Assembly: GCF_003048405.1 (NCBI RefSeq)
Contig: NZ_PIQS01000001.1
Span: forward strand, 186,001 to 250,000
DNA: 64,000 nucleotides
Origin: Campylobacter concisus
GTDB lineage: Bacteria; Campylobacterota; Campylobacteria; Campylobacterales; Campylobacteraceae
Direction of reading: 5' to 3'
The notes under the pieces are model-generated. The model did not search any database. It had not been told where the DNA came from and was given only the letters and a program-made list of their open reading frames with translations. This document shows positions 8,507-21,614 of this stretch, one piece after another. A program made the translations under genes and the position numbers. How positions within the stretch are numbered: the stretch's first letter is position 1; each line of letters opens with the position of its first letter.

Positions 8507-10616
8507 AGAATTTAACGCTAGCTGTTAGCATAAACTGACGAGCATAGCCTGGTTGTATCGGTATGATATTAGCATCCGTACCAGTAGATGAGGACGTATA
8601 ATAAAGCTTGTCGGTCAAGTTTTTGACGTTAAATGAGAAATTCGTCTCGTAGCCCGCGATCTTGGTATCGTAGCTGATAAATGCGTCGTAAACGACCGCG
8701 TCGTCCATCTTAAAGCCGGTTCCCGCAGGCACGGCCGGTAGATTCGTCCTCATGTAGTAGGTGTACCATGAGCCAAAATACCTCGCTCCGCCGCCGATCC
8801 TTAGGCCTTTTGCGCCTAGGTGGCTAAAGTCGTAGTTAGCAAAGAGGCTGGCTTGGTGTTTCGGCGTGGCTTCTAGCGGTTTGCCCACTAGCACAGCAAA
8901 CGCGCCGCTATCCTTGCGCACCTCGGTTTTAGTGTATGCGTAGCTAGCGCCCACGCTTAGCCCTTGCGTCACGCGGCCGTTAAAGTCAAACTCAAATCCT
9001 CTCGAGCGCGCCTTTCCCACTGGCGTACTTACGCCACTTACGGTGCGCATGATGTTTTTCTTATTGATATTAAAAACCGCCGCGCTAGCCGTTATGCTAT
9101 CGTTTTGAAATTTAGTTCCCAGCTCGACACTTTTGCCCTCTTCAGGCTTTATATCGCCGATATCGCCTTTCATAGCCATTTGCGGATTGAAACTTTGTGC
9201 GTAGTTGGTATAGACCGACCACTGAGGCGTTAGTAGATATAAAAGCCCAGTTTGCCACGTAAATTTGCCATCTTGCTGATCTGTGCTATTTGGCCCACTG
9301 GTTGTGCCGCGAGCTACTTGGTCGTAGTATTCATACCTAGTTCCTAAAGAGTAGATTAAATTTTCAGTTAAATTTATGCTATCTTGTACGTAAAATCCGA
9401 TAGTTTTTAGCTTTTGGTACTGGATGCTTGACTCCCTGGCAGTTGGTAGTCCTACTCTTCCATAGATAGGATGATATATGTTTATGCTTAAGTGGTTACC
9501 CGTATCTTTTAGGCCACCTGGTCTATAGCGGTAGTATTCCTTTGCGTCGATGCCAAAGAGCAAGTTGTGTTCTATCTCACCTGTTTTAACATAGCCGTTT
9601 AAATTTAGTGATCCAGCATGTGTGCGGTGGATAAATCCGTCGTAATATTCGTTTCGCCTAGTTGCTGTGCCATTATTTAATACATTCATTAGCCTGATGT
9701 GGCCATACTCATGTTTTGAACGAGAAAATGCATAAGCGCCCTTTAATAGCCAGTTTTCGCCGAGATTTTTCTCAAAATTTACATCTAGCGTGTCAAGCTT
9801 TGTTTTTAGCTTATTAAATGGCTCGTCAAGGCGTCTTTTCTTATCTATGGGTAGTAGCTTGCCAGTGCTTGGAATGAGATACATGCCGCGGTCGATCGGA
9901 TCGGTCGAGCGTGTGTGCGCATAAGCCAAATTTATGCGGTAATCATCGCCTTTATACGAAAGTGAGGGTGCAAAGAGAACATTTTTATATTCGCCAAACT
10001 CTCTCCAGTAGTCCTTTTGCATCGTATCAAATATAAATCTATACGCAAATCCACTCTCCGCAATAGGTCCTGTGGTATCAAAGCCTGTATTCCAGTAGTT
10101 GCGGTTGCCGATACCAGCCCAAATTTCGTTTGAGAAATCGTATTTTGGCTTTTTAGTGACCATATTTATGATGCCGCCTGGCTCTTGCGCGCCGTAGAGC
10201 AAGCTAGCCGGGCCTTTTAACACCTCGACGCTTTCTACGGTTTTGTTAAAGCTATGCATGACGCTAGCAGGCACCCCGTTTCGCATGATCGAGCCGTCGC
10301 GTCCGCCGCCAAAGCCTCTTTTTATGATCGAGTCAAAAATACCACCCGTGGTGTTTCCGTAGCTAACTCCGCTCACGTTTTGAAGGCTCTCAGCTAGGGT
10401 CTCTGGCTTTTTATCCTTTAGTTGCTGCTGGGTTACGACGTTTACCGTCTGCGGGATCTCTAAAATAGGCGTATTTGTTTTGCCTACTTCGCTCGTTGTG
10501 GCTCTATATCCATCGTCTGCGCTATCTTCAACGCTGATACCATCTAAGCTTACATCAGTAGCATTTAACGCAGAAATGGCAAAACAAAGCACCGCACTAA
10601 TGCGAAATTTATTCAT
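8505..10616 (-). CDS. TonB-dependent siderophore receptor (FhuE/FpvA-like)
   Basis: 703 residues: signal peptide (ISAVLCFAISALNA), then a TonB-box-like segment, a plug domain (roughly residues 50-160, with QTVNVVTQQQLKD, GSIMRNGVP and PGGIINMVTKKP), and a 22-strand barrel ending in an aromatic outer-membrane strand (QFMLTASVKF). It imports a ferric siderophore, probably of hydroxamate type, using energy from TonB-ExbBD. The exact ligand cannot be read from sequence. A Fur-box-like site precedes it. The ends of the gene are visibly GC-richer than neighbours, which suggests acquisition. No ABC transporter or siderophore synthesis genes are adjacent. Confidence 0.9.
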   Translation of the reverse strand: MNKFRISAVLCFAISALNATDVSLDGISVEDSADDGYRATTSEVGKTNTPILEIPQTVNVVTQQQLKDKKPETLAESLQNVSGVSYGNTTGGIFDSIIKRGFGGGRDGSIMRNGVPASVMHSFNKTVESVEVLKGPASLLYGAQEPGGIINMVTKKPKYDFSNEIWAGIGNRNYWNTGFDTTGPIAESGFAYRFIFDTMQKDYWREFGEYKNVLFAPSLSYKGDDYRINLAYAHTRSTDPIDRGMYLIPSTGKLLPIDKKRRLDEPFNKLKTKLDTLDVNFEKNLGENWLLKGAYAFSRSKHEYGHIRLMNVLNNGTATRRNEYYDGFIHRTHAGSLNLNGYVKTGEIEHNLLFGIDAKEYYRYRPGGLKDTGNHLSINIYHPIYGRVGLPTARESSIQYQKLKTIGFYVQDSINLTENLIYSLGTRYEYYDQVARGTTSGPNSTDQQDGKFTWQTGLLYLLTPQWSVYTNYAQSFNPQMAMKGDIGDIKPEEGKSVELGTKFQNDSITASAAVFNINKKNIMRTVSGVSTPVGKARSRGFEFDFNGRVTQGLSVGASYAYTKTEVRKDSGAFAVLVGKPLEATPKHQASLFANYDFSHLGAKGLRIGGGARYFGSWYTYYMRTNLPAVPAGTGFKMDDAVVYDAFISYDTKIAGYETNFSFNVKNLTDKLYYTSSSTGTDANIIPIQPGYARQFMLTASVKF

Positions 10617-10644
10617 TTATTTTTCCTCAAAATTTTAATATTAT

Positions 10645-10663
10645 AAAAACGGTTATCATTATA
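10645..10663 (-). promoter_or_regulatory. Fur-box-like site upstream of the TonB receptor
   Basis: Read on the minus strand, 14 of 19 positions agree with the classic Fur 19-mer, with the core ATAATGATAA intact. It lies about 30 bp before the receptor start, where bound Fur would block transcription under iron-replete conditions. Found by eye. Confidence 0.6.
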
Positions 10664-10834
10664 TATAAACAAAATTTAAATTTTTATGAAAAAATTTACG
10701 AAAAATTTATATTTCAATAACATTACAAATGAAGCATTTTCAAAATTAAAAACAAGACCATAAAAACAGATTTTTACTATTCTGTCACAAAAAGCGATGA
10801 AGCTTTTGTTAAAACATTTTTGCAACATTTCTGA

Positions 10835-10840
10835 TATAAT
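10835..10840 (+). promoter_or_regulatory. -10 box placing the transcript start at the NFACT start codon
   Basis: TATAAT ends only seven bases before ATG at 10848. Transcription normally begins 6-8 bases after the box, so the mRNA would be leaderless or nearly so. No Shine-Dalgarno sequence fits in the space. Confidence 0.5.
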
Positions 10841-10847
10841 CTTTAGC

Positions 10848-12170
10848 ATGAAGTACGCACATTTAGTTCAAATAGCAAGTTATTTATCAAATTTTACAAA
10901 GATAAACCAAGCAAAACGCATCAATGATATGGCTATTTTGATCGAATTTAATGGCGAGAAGATCATCTTTGATCTAAATAAATCAAACTCTGCTATTTAT
11001 AAAGATGATGAGCAAAAAGAAGCAAAAATTTATCAAGCGCCTTTTGATAATGTGCTAAAAAAGCGCTTTAATGCCTCACATATAAAAAGCGTTGAGTGCT
11101 TAAAAGATAATAGAATTTTAAAATTTATCTGCACGCAAAGTGGCTCATATAAAAGTGAAAATTTTATCCTCTATCTTGAATTTACAGGCCGCTTTACAAA
11201 TGCTGTGATAACTGACGAAAACAACGTAATTATTGAGGCTCTAAGGCATATCGATAATAGCTACCGTAAAATAGAAACTGGAGAAATTTTAAAAGAGCTA
11301 CCGGCTATCGAGATAAAAGAAAAGCCGTGTGAACAAATAATAGACTTTGAGGCGTTTTTTAGAAGTGAAGCGGCTAGAGTAAATGAGTCTAGGATAGCTA
11401 GCTTAAAAGAGGCGAAGCTTGCAAGCGTACAAAAAAAGATAGATAGTATGAGTGAAATTTTAAACTCACTTGAAGACAAAGATGAGCTAATGAAAAAAAG
11501 CGAGGAGGCTGCAAATTTAGGATCGCTTTTGCTTGCAAATTTGGGAAATTTTAAGGGCTATGAGAGGGAAATTTGTCTGAAAGATTTTGATGGCAATGAG
11601 ATAAAACTAACTCTTAGCGATACACCAAAAAATAGTGCAAATGAGTTTTACACAAGATCAAAAAAGCTTCGCGCAAAAGCCCTTGGCGTGGAGATAGAAA
11701 AGAGAAATTTAAGCGAAAAGATCGAGTTTTTTGAAGGATTAAAATATCTTTTAAAAGAAGCGAACAGTCTTTATGAGTTTGAAATTTTAAGCCCAAAAAA
11801 CAAGGCAAAACAAAGAGAACGCCACGTAAAAGATGTGAGTGAAAATGCTGAAATTTTTTACGTTAGAGAATTTAAAATACTAGTTGGTAGAAACGAAAAA
11901 GGCAATATAAATTTGCTTGATCTTGCTAAAAAAGACGATATATGGTTACATCTAAAGGATAGCCCAAGCACTCATGTCATCATCAAGACAAACAAGAGTA
12001 GGGTGCCTGAAGATGTGCTAGAAATGGCAGCTAAATTCTGCGTGGAATTTAGTGTAAAGGGAGCTGGCAGATACGAGGTAGACTACACTAAGCGTGAAAA
12101 TTTAAAACGTGAAAATGGCGCAAATGTCACTTATACGAACTATAAAACTATCATCATAAATAAAGGCTAA
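10848..12170 (+). CDS. NFACT-family ribosome quality control protein (RqcH-like)
   Basis: 440 residues from ATG 10848; an upstream ATG at 10797 has no ribosome site and lies before the TATAAT box. N-terminal NFACT-N-like domain (residues ~1-170), a central coiled coil (~180-330) and a C-terminal NFACT-R domain with KDDIWLHLKDSPSTHVII. RqcH binds 60S/50S-peptidyl-tRNA complexes and adds C-terminal alanine tails. Homologues in Campylobacter are labelled fibronectin-binding proteins by history, not function. Shorter than Bacillus RqcH (about 570), as is usual in epsilonproteobacteria. Followed three bases later by a small acidic gene. Confidence 0.85.
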   Translation: MKYAHLVQIASYLSNFTKINQAKRINDMAILIEFNGEKIIFDLNKSNSAIYKDDEQKEAKIYQAPFDNVLKKRFNASHIKSVECLKDNRILKFICTQSGSYKSENFILYLEFTGRFTNAVITDENNVIIEALRHIDNSYRKIETGEILKELPAIEIKEKPCEQIIDFEAFFRSEAARVNESRIASLKEAKLASVQKKIDSMSEILNSLEDKDELMKKSEEAANLGSLLLANLGNFKGYEREICLKDFDGNEIKLTLSDTPKNSANEFYTRSKKLRAKALGVEIEKRNLSEKIEFFEGLKYLLKEANSLYEFEILSPKNKAKQRERHVKDVSENAEIFYVREFKILVGRNEKGNINLLDLAKKDDIWLHLKDSPSTHVIIKTNKSRVPEDVLEMAAKFCVEFSVKGAGRYEVDYTKRENLKRENGANVTYTNYKTIIINKG

Positions 12171-12173
12171 AAA

Positions 12174-12518
12174 ATGGCTGTAACACCTTTAGGAAATAGT
12201 AACTTTATAAATCAAAATGCCCCAGTAGTATCGCAAGTGCATGCAAATCAACAAGCCAGATTTGATATGCAATCTTTGATGGCAGCTGAGCTTGCCTCGC
12301 AACAAAGTGAAGAGATCAAAGAGGTGCGTCCGATGGAAGAGTCTTATAAAATAGACCCTGAAAAGGAGCATGAGCGCCAAAAAAATGAAGAAGAGGCAAG
12401 TGAGTTTGAGAGCGAAAGACAAAATTCAAGAGATAGTGACGAAGAAAATTTGGACGATATAGCAGATAATGAGGAAATAGCGCCTAGCGAACATCATATG
12501 CTTGACATAACTATTTGA
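12174..12518 (+). CDS. Small acidic hypothetical protein
   Basis: 114 residues, polar and very acidic in the C-terminal two-thirds (many Glu/Asp, with EEASEFESERQNSRD), no membrane segment, probably disordered. The N-terminus is Asn/Gln-rich. It starts three bases after the NFACT stop with AAAGG as ribosome site, so it is co-transcribed with it. Function not recognised. Confidence 0.65.
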   Translation: MAVTPLGNSNFINQNAPVVSQVHANQQARFDMQSLMAAELASQQSEEIKEVRPMEESYKIDPEKEHERQKNEEEASEFESERQNSRDSDEENLDDIADNEEIAPSEHHMLDITI

Positions 12519-12781
12519 TGCCTAAACACCCCAGCCCCACAAACACCATATCTCAAGTCAGTGATACTCCCCAACACCTAACCCTCCTTCAAATTTTTAA
12601 CGCAGTAAATGATAAAGAAAAACTTTTCAAGATCCACTCTGACTCACCTAAAGCCTGCCCGCTTGGTGGCAAGATCGAAGGCCTCTTAACCAACCACTTC
12701 CTAAAAGCACAAGAAGCTTTAGAAGATAGTTTAAGAAGTATTACTTTACAAGATCTATTAGATGAGCTTATTAATTTATAA
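12518..12781 (+). CDS. Small hypothetical protein
   Basis: 87 residues from ATG 12518, which overlaps the previous stop (TGATG), a sign of translational coupling. A Pro/Thr/Ser-rich start leads into a helical C-terminal half (FLKAQEALEDSLRSITLQ). No signal peptide or known motif. A hairpin terminator follows 77 bases downstream. Codon use agrees with a real gene but I do not recognise the family. Confidence 0.5.
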   Translation: MPKHPSPTNTISQVSDTPQHLTLLQIFNAVNDKEKLFKIHSDSPKACPLGGKIEGLLTNHFLKAQEALEDSLRSITLQDLLDELINL

Positions 12782-12857
12782 AATTTAAAAAATAGACAAA
12801 CTAGGTTATAGAATTAAAAAGTAGGTAGATATATAAAAAACCAATCTATTTTATTTA

Positions 12858-12880
12858 TTAGGAACGCTATGCGCTCCTAA
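12858..12880 (+). terminator. Terminator between convergent genes
   Basis: TTAGGAaCGC, loop TAT, GCGcTCCTAA, followed by CTATTTTTAT. One internal mismatch. It ends the NFACT operon and faces the ComEA-like gene. Confidence 0.7.
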
Positions 12881-12929
12881 CTATTTTTATATATTTTATG
12901 TAAGAATTTTTATAAATTTCTAGTTTTTA

Positions 12930-13373
12930 TTACTCTTTACTCTTCTCTTTTTTAGCTTTACTCTTTTTCTCTGTTTTATCTTTTAGGCTTTCTTTCTTAT
13001 CTTTGACTTCTTTTACGCTATCTTTAGCACCATCTTTTTTCTCTTTTACTTCATCACTCTTTTTACTTACTTTTTCTTTTATCTCATCTTTTTTAGATTT
13101 TGTTTTAGCTTTTGTTTCGTCTATCTTTGTAGCACCTGATACTGATATATCTGATTTTAGATTTTCAAATGTCTTATCACCTATACCATTTACATTTTTT
13201 ATATCTTCTATTGAGTTAAATTTATTTGCTTTTCTATATTCAATTATTGCATCTGCCTTTGAAGATCCTATACCATCTAAACTCATTAACTCTTCTTTTG
13301 TGGCGGTGTTTAAATTTATGGCTGCTAGTAATGTAGAAGCTGCTACTAATAGTGAGAATATAATCTTTTTCAT
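12930..13373 (-). CDS. ComEA-like helix-hairpin-helix protein with Lys-rich tail
   Basis: 147 residues from ATG 13373 (ribosome site AAGGAC; the longer frame has none). A signal peptide (IIFSLLVAASTLLAA) is followed directly by a tandem HhH domain (INLNTATKEELMSLDGIG and VNGIGDKTFENLK). The remaining ~65 residues are almost all Lys, Glu, Asp and Ser, a charged helix. HhH domains of this type bind DNA without sequence preference; ComEA draws transforming DNA into the periplasm. The charged tail is unusual for short ComEA proteins and may add DNA or wall contact. Competence role inferred. Confidence 0.8.
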   Translation of the reverse strand: MKKIIFSLLVAASTLLAAINLNTATKEELMSLDGIGSSKADAIIEYRKANKFNSIEDIKNVNGIGDKTFENLKSDISVSGATKIDETKAKTKSKKDEIKEKVSKKSDEVKEKKDGAKDSVKEVKDKKESLKDKTEKKSKAKKEKSKE

Positions 13374-13590
13374 TTTTGTCCTTTTTAGGTAAATTTGGGT
13401 TTGGAGTCTATCATATTTGGTGTTTTTAGTCAACACTCGTATAGAAGCATAGACTAAAAGATATTTATAAATGTAAAGATATCTAATTATTTAAAAACAT
13501 AAATAAATTTAAGATTTGATATTTTGTTATAAATTAAGAAATAATATTAGAAGTTGATTATTTAGATAAAGAAGATTAAAAATTAACAAA

Positions 13591-13709
13591 GCCCGCAACG
13601 ACCTACTTTTCCAACATCCCAGTAAGGGAGAGTATCATCAGCCAGGACGAGCTTAGCTTCTTGGTTCGAGATGGAGCAAGGCGTTTCCTCGTCTGTATAG
13701 TCACGGGCA
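13591..13709 (-). rRNA. rrf: 5S ribosomal RNA
   Basis: Complementary termini CCCGCAACG and TCACGGGC close the molecule at about 119 nt, with the conserved internal block around 13635-13690. Last gene of the minus-strand rRNA operon. Confidence 0.93.
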
Positions 13710-13811
13710 GTGTTAAATAAAAGATACATTAGATAAATCTCTTATTTAACACTACGTATAAAGTTAAAAGTCATAAACAAAGTTTTATAAAAACATATCT
13801 TATTAAGTTTT

Positions 13812-13834
13812 TATCCTTAACAAGGAAGTGATGC
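13812..13834 (-). other. 23S processing stem, 3' arm
   Basis: This 23-base arm is the reverse complement of 16770-16792 with a single G-U position. The two arms flank 23S and would pair in the precursor to form the RNase III substrate. Confidence 0.85.
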
Positions 13835-13841
13835 TTATTAA

Positions 13842-16743
<2,902 letters not shown>

Positions 16744-16769
16744 TTTTCTATATTAGATTATTCTAATTC

Positions 16770-16792
16770 GCATCACTTCCTTGTTAAAGATA
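16770..16792 (-). other. 23S processing stem, 5' arm
   Basis: Partner of 13812-13834. Together they make an almost perfect 23-bp stem around 23S. The rest of the spacer up to tRNA-Ala (16793-17071) is AT-rich leader with no gene. Confidence 0.85.
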
Positions 16793-17071
16793 ACTTTATG
16801 TTACTATATTTAAATTCTAGCTCTCAAGACGGAAAGCATTGACTACTATTTAGATAAGTTTTAAATCCTAAATAGATTGTGATATCAAACTTTTGCATTA
16901 AATGCAAAGAAAATAGAAATTTAAATCTTTAACAAGTCCTGTAAAATTGTTTTTAAAACTTGCTTGTGACTATTAACAATATTAATTAAAAGAACATTTA
17001 GACAAAAGTCTAATTAGAAAGTTTAAATTTTTAAGCTCTCTAATTAGACTTAATATAGTTAAACTATTTTA

Positions 17072-17147
17072 TGGTGGAGAATAGCGGGATCGAACCGCTG
17101 ACCTCCTGCGTGCAAAGCAGGCGCTCTCCCAGCTGAGCTAATTCCCC
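17072..17147 (-). tRNA. tRNA-Ala (anticodon UGC)
   Basis: 76 nt with encoded CCA. The acceptor stem GGGGAAT/ATTCTCC contains a G-U pair, and the anticodon loop TTTGCAC gives TGC. Lies in the 16S-23S spacer. Confidence 0.96.
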
Positions 17148-17159
17148 AATTAAATTCTC

Positions 17160-17236
17160 TGGTGGGCCTAACAAGACTTGAACTTGTGACCTCACCCTTA
17201 TCAGGGGTGCACTCTAACCAGCTGAGCTATAGGCCC
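17160..17236 (-). tRNA. tRNA-Ile (anticodon GAU)
   Basis: 77 nt with encoded CCA, acceptor GGGCCTA/TAGGCCC, anticodon loop CTGATAA. Twelve bases upstream of tRNA-Ala, giving the order 16S-Ile-Ala-23S. Confidence 0.96.
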
Positions 17237-17248
17237 CTATAGGTCTAT

Positions 17249-17280
17249 CAATCTTTCAAAACTAAACAAGGATGATTGAG
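17249..17280 (-). other. 16S processing stem, 3' arm
   Basis: Pairs, with a few mismatches, to 18958-18991 on the other side of 16S (shared core CTAAACAAG and CAATCTTT). Expected RNase III site for pre-16S release. Confidence 0.75.
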
Positions 17281-17328
17281 AATATCTTTCTTATAGATAT
17301 CTTGTGAGAGAATATCTATATGTACTCT

Positions 17329-18842
<1,514 letters not shown>

Positions 18843-18957
18843 ATTACCTATCAAAATTTATTTGATAGGATTTTATTATGAAGTTTTTAATCAAAAAACT
18901 TTTAGTTTTATTTATTAGTTTGTCTAATCTATTATAAATTATAAAATAATAGACTGG

Positions 18958-18991
18958 CTCAATCGATCACTTGTTTAGATTTCAAAGATTG
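18958..18991 (-). other. 16S processing stem, 5' arm
   Basis: Partner of 17249-17280. The sequence between here and the 19024-19054 hairpin should hold the rRNA promoter, but no single box stands out clearly. Confidence 0.7.
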
Positions 18992-19023
18992 ACTAATAGT
19001 TTAACAATTGTAAGTTAAAAGAA

Positions 19024-19054
19024 CTTTCTGCTCTGCGTTTTGCAAAACAGAAAG
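19024..19054 (-). terminator. Hairpin terminator ahead of the rRNA operon
   Basis: CTTTCTG ... CAGAAAG stem followed on the minus strand by TTCTTTT. It would end transcripts coming from the DUF945-DedA-SYLF unit before the rRNA promoter. Confidence 0.55.
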
Positions 19055-19105
19055 TGAAGTATATAGAAGTGATGCTTAAATGCAGATAAAAATCAGGCTA
19101 ATTTT

Positions 19106-20446
19106 TTAAAAACCCATAAAGAAATTTTGAAGTCCAACTTTTCCATTAAATATAATATCTTTTTTGTTTGGATCATATTTAAATTCGCTTATTACTTTTT
19201 TGTCCTCTTCCTTAAAATATCCAGCAGATATCAAAGTAGGCTCAACAAAAGCTACTTCTGGCACTAATGTATCAAAAAAATTCGTCAGACTTTCATCGAC
19301 ACTTATTTTTCCGCTAAGAGATAATTTATCAAAAATTTCTGACTGATTTGTTCCCTTTTTAAAGCCATTTACTGCTGCATCCAAATTTAGCTTTAAAGTC
19401 TTATCTCCTTTTTTAAAGCTTAATGTATCTATTTTTATACTTGGATTCTTTTCTAAGATTTGATCTATTATCTCATCAAAATTTAATCCAGCCAAAACAT
19501 TATAATTTTCTTCATTATTTAAATTATTAAGCTTTTCTAATACATTATTTAATGCAGGTACATTGATATTTGCGATTTTGCTATCAAAGACAAAGTCTGT
19601 ATATTTTACTTTATCAACTGCTACTATACCTATTTTTATAACATCGTCTGATCTTCCAAGATCATTTGAGATTTCAAATTTTGAGTCATACCTAAAGTCA
19701 TCTATCAAGATATTACTTATATCATTAGATGCGAAAGACACCCTTTTAAATTTAACTTTTGCCAAATAAGGTACAAGCTGACTCTCTAAAATTTTTGAAA
19801 ACTTAACCGGCTCTTTATAACTTGAGTCAATATAAAATCCTTCGATATTTAGATCAACTTTGTTGTACTCACTAAAATCTTTCAAAGCAATCTTATCTGC
19901 TTCAACCTTTAAGCTGTTTATACTATCTTTTGAATCAAGCGTCATACCAATCTTTATATCTTTTGTATTAACGGCAGTTTTTTGCTTATCGTTAAATTCA
20001 ATATTGCTAAATTTGATATCTACATCTTTATCGCCAGTTAAGCTAACTTTTGTTTTAGTTGTTGCAATGACATTTGATCCCATAAATGTTGCGATAATGT
20101 TTTTAATCATATCGTTTTGGATAGAAATTTTTGAGTCTATTTCAAAGCCATCTATAAAAGCAAGCACTGTATGAGAAATTTCATTTTCTACTTTAAAAAC
20201 CAAATCCTCATTTACATTTTTACCAAATATATTTTCCAAAAGATCTTTTGAAACACTAAAATCAAATGATCCTTTTGAGCCAAAAAAACCTTTTTTGTAA
20301 TTGTTATTAGAAATTTTAAAGCCATTAATATTGTTTAGATCATTCACTATCCTTTGATAGTTTTTCTCTACCTCATTTGAAGCAAAATAAACCGCTCCAA
20401 TGGCTACCACGATAACTACGATTAAAGCAGATATCACCTTTTTCAT
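19106..20446 (-). CDS. DUF945 (YdgA-like) envelope protein
   Basis: 446 residues from ATG 20446, which has GGAGAAAA before it and overlaps the DedA stop as ATGA; the longer frame reading back to 20503 lacks a ribosome site. An N-terminal hydrophobic anchor (VISALIVVIVVAIGAVYFA) is followed by a long beta-rich extracytoplasmic domain full of Asn, Asp and Lys. Matches the DUF945 family (E. coli YdgA, YihF), whose molecular job is unknown; the proteins sit in the periplasm or inner membrane. Last gene of the SYLF-DedA unit. Confidence 0.8.
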   Translation of the reverse strand: MKKVISALIVVIVVAIGAVYFASNEVEKNYQRIVNDLNNINGFKISNNNYKKGFFGSKGSFDFSVSKDLLENIFGKNVNEDLVFKVENEISHTVLAFIDGFEIDSKISIQNDMIKNIIATFMGSNVIATTKTKVSLTGDKDVDIKFSNIEFNDKQKTAVNTKDIKIGMTLDSKDSINSLKVEADKIALKDFSEYNKVDLNIEGFYIDSSYKEPVKFSKILESQLVPYLAKVKFKRVSFASNDISNILIDDFRYDSKFEISNDLGRSDDVIKIGIVAVDKVKYTDFVFDSKIANINVPALNNVLEKLNNLNNEENYNVLAGLNFDEIIDQILEKNPSIKIDTLSFKKGDKTLKLNLDAAVNGFKKGTNQSEIFDKLSLSGKISVDESLTNFFDTLVPEVAFVEPTLISAGYFKEEDKKVISEFKYDPNKKDIIFNGKVGLQNFFMGF

Positions 20447-21009
20447 GCTTTTCTCCTTTTTGTAATATGTTGTAAAAAAAACCAAATTCCAAGCAACAAA
20501 CAAACCATGGCAATAGGCATAATATATCCATGCTCGCCAAGATAGTCGCTTACACCTACAAAATAATCACCCGCTTTAAAGCTGGCAAATCCGATAATGA
20601 TCGCCCAAAGCACTGACGAGATCAAATTTATAATACTAAATTTATAAAATGAATACTTCGTAAGTCCAAGTGCGATAGGAACCAAAGTTTTGACGCCGTA
20701 GATAAATTTCTTGATAAATATTATCTTATCGCCGTGTTTTTTAGCCAAAATTCCTGCATAAGCAAGCTTTCTTTTATGATTTTTGATATAAGGCATAAGT
20801 GAGTTTTTATTAAATCTTGCGACATAAAAAATTAGTGTGTCACCGATTGTATTTGCCACAGCAGCGATAATTATACTAAGAGTGATATCCATCTTGCCAG
20901 CAAAACTTAAAATTCCAGCGGCGATTAATGCAACCATGCCACCACCAAGACTATAAAAAAACAATACAATATAGCCGTATGTTGAAACTGAGCTTATGAT
21001 ATCTTGCAT
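20443..21009 (-). CDS. DedA-family (VTT domain) membrane protein
   Basis: 188 residues, about five hydrophobic segments. DedA features: LGGGMVALIAAGILSFAG near the N-terminus, FNKNSLMPYIKNHKRK, and the charged IIFIKKFIYGVKTLVPIALG motif with the conserved Lys/Arg. DedA proteins move phospholipids or polyprenyl phosphate between leaflets and help hold membrane potential. Stop and start codons overlap those of both neighbours, so it is part of a coupled three-gene envelope unit. Confidence 0.87.
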   Translation of the reverse strand: MQDIISSVSTYGYIVLFFYSLGGGMVALIAAGILSFAGKMDITLSIIIAAVANTIGDTLIFYVARFNKNSLMPYIKNHKRKLAYAGILAKKHGDKIIFIKKFIYGVKTLVPIALGLTKYSFYKFSIINLISSVLWAIIIGFASFKAGDYFVGVSDYLGEHGYIMPIAMVCLLLGIWFFLQHITKRRKA

Positions 21010-21605
21010 TAATCTCCTAAAAGTTTAGATGCAGAGGCTATTAGCTGTTCATAGGCATAGCCACTTTGCTTTAAAATTTCTTCTCTTGCACTGATGACTG
21101 CTCCACCAAAGCTAGCTCCCGCAAAGAAACCATCATTTGCGGCATATGCGTAAATATCACTTGAAAATTTAAAATCGCTTACTTTGCTGTAATTGCGTCC
21201 AATGTCACCAAAAGCTACTGAAAGCTTTGTATCAAGCGTGATCTTGGCATCTTTAATATCGTGGATAATGCTATCTTTAAATATAAAAAGTACAAGTGAA
21301 CTATCTTCATAACCAAGCTGTATACCGATACTGCCGCCACTTATGCTAACTGGTAAAATTTCACTTGGCGAGTTAATGTTGCCAACAACCATAATGCCAT
21401 CTCCACCCATACCACCAACTACAAAACCGACCTTTTTAATACTTGGAAAGATGATCGTTGCTTTTGACTGCTCGATTAGCTCTTTTATAGGAGCGTTTCT
21501 AGCGCCTCTCATCGTTGTTATAAACGAGTTTGCCGAGTCTAGCACGAGCTCCTCGCTGGCAAAGCCAATTGAGAAAAATAATAAAATTGAAAAAAGAAAT
21601 TTCAT
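21009..21605 (-). CDS. Secreted SYLF-domain (Ysc84) lipid-binding protein
   Basis: 198 residues with signal peptide (FLFSILLFFSIGFASEE). SYLF features include FPSIKKVGFVVGGMGGDG, SGGSIGIQLGYEDSSLVLF and the Gly-rich C-terminal block. SYLF domains bind phosphoinositides in eukaryotes; in bacteria they are periplasmic and little studied. A paralogue lies at 33557-34219. Sits directly downstream of rny (9 bp) and overlaps dedA by one base. Confidence 0.87.
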   Translation of the reverse strand: MKFLFSILLFFSIGFASEELVLDSANSFITTMRGARNAPIKELIEQSKATIIFPSIKKVGFVVGGMGGDGIMVVGNINSPSEILPVSISGGSIGIQLGYEDSSLVLFIFKDSIIHDIKDAKITLDTKLSVAFGDIGRNYSKVSDFKFSSDIYAYAANDGFFAGASFGGAVISAREEILKQSGYAYEQLIASASKLLGD

Positions 21606-21614
21606 ATCTTGCCG

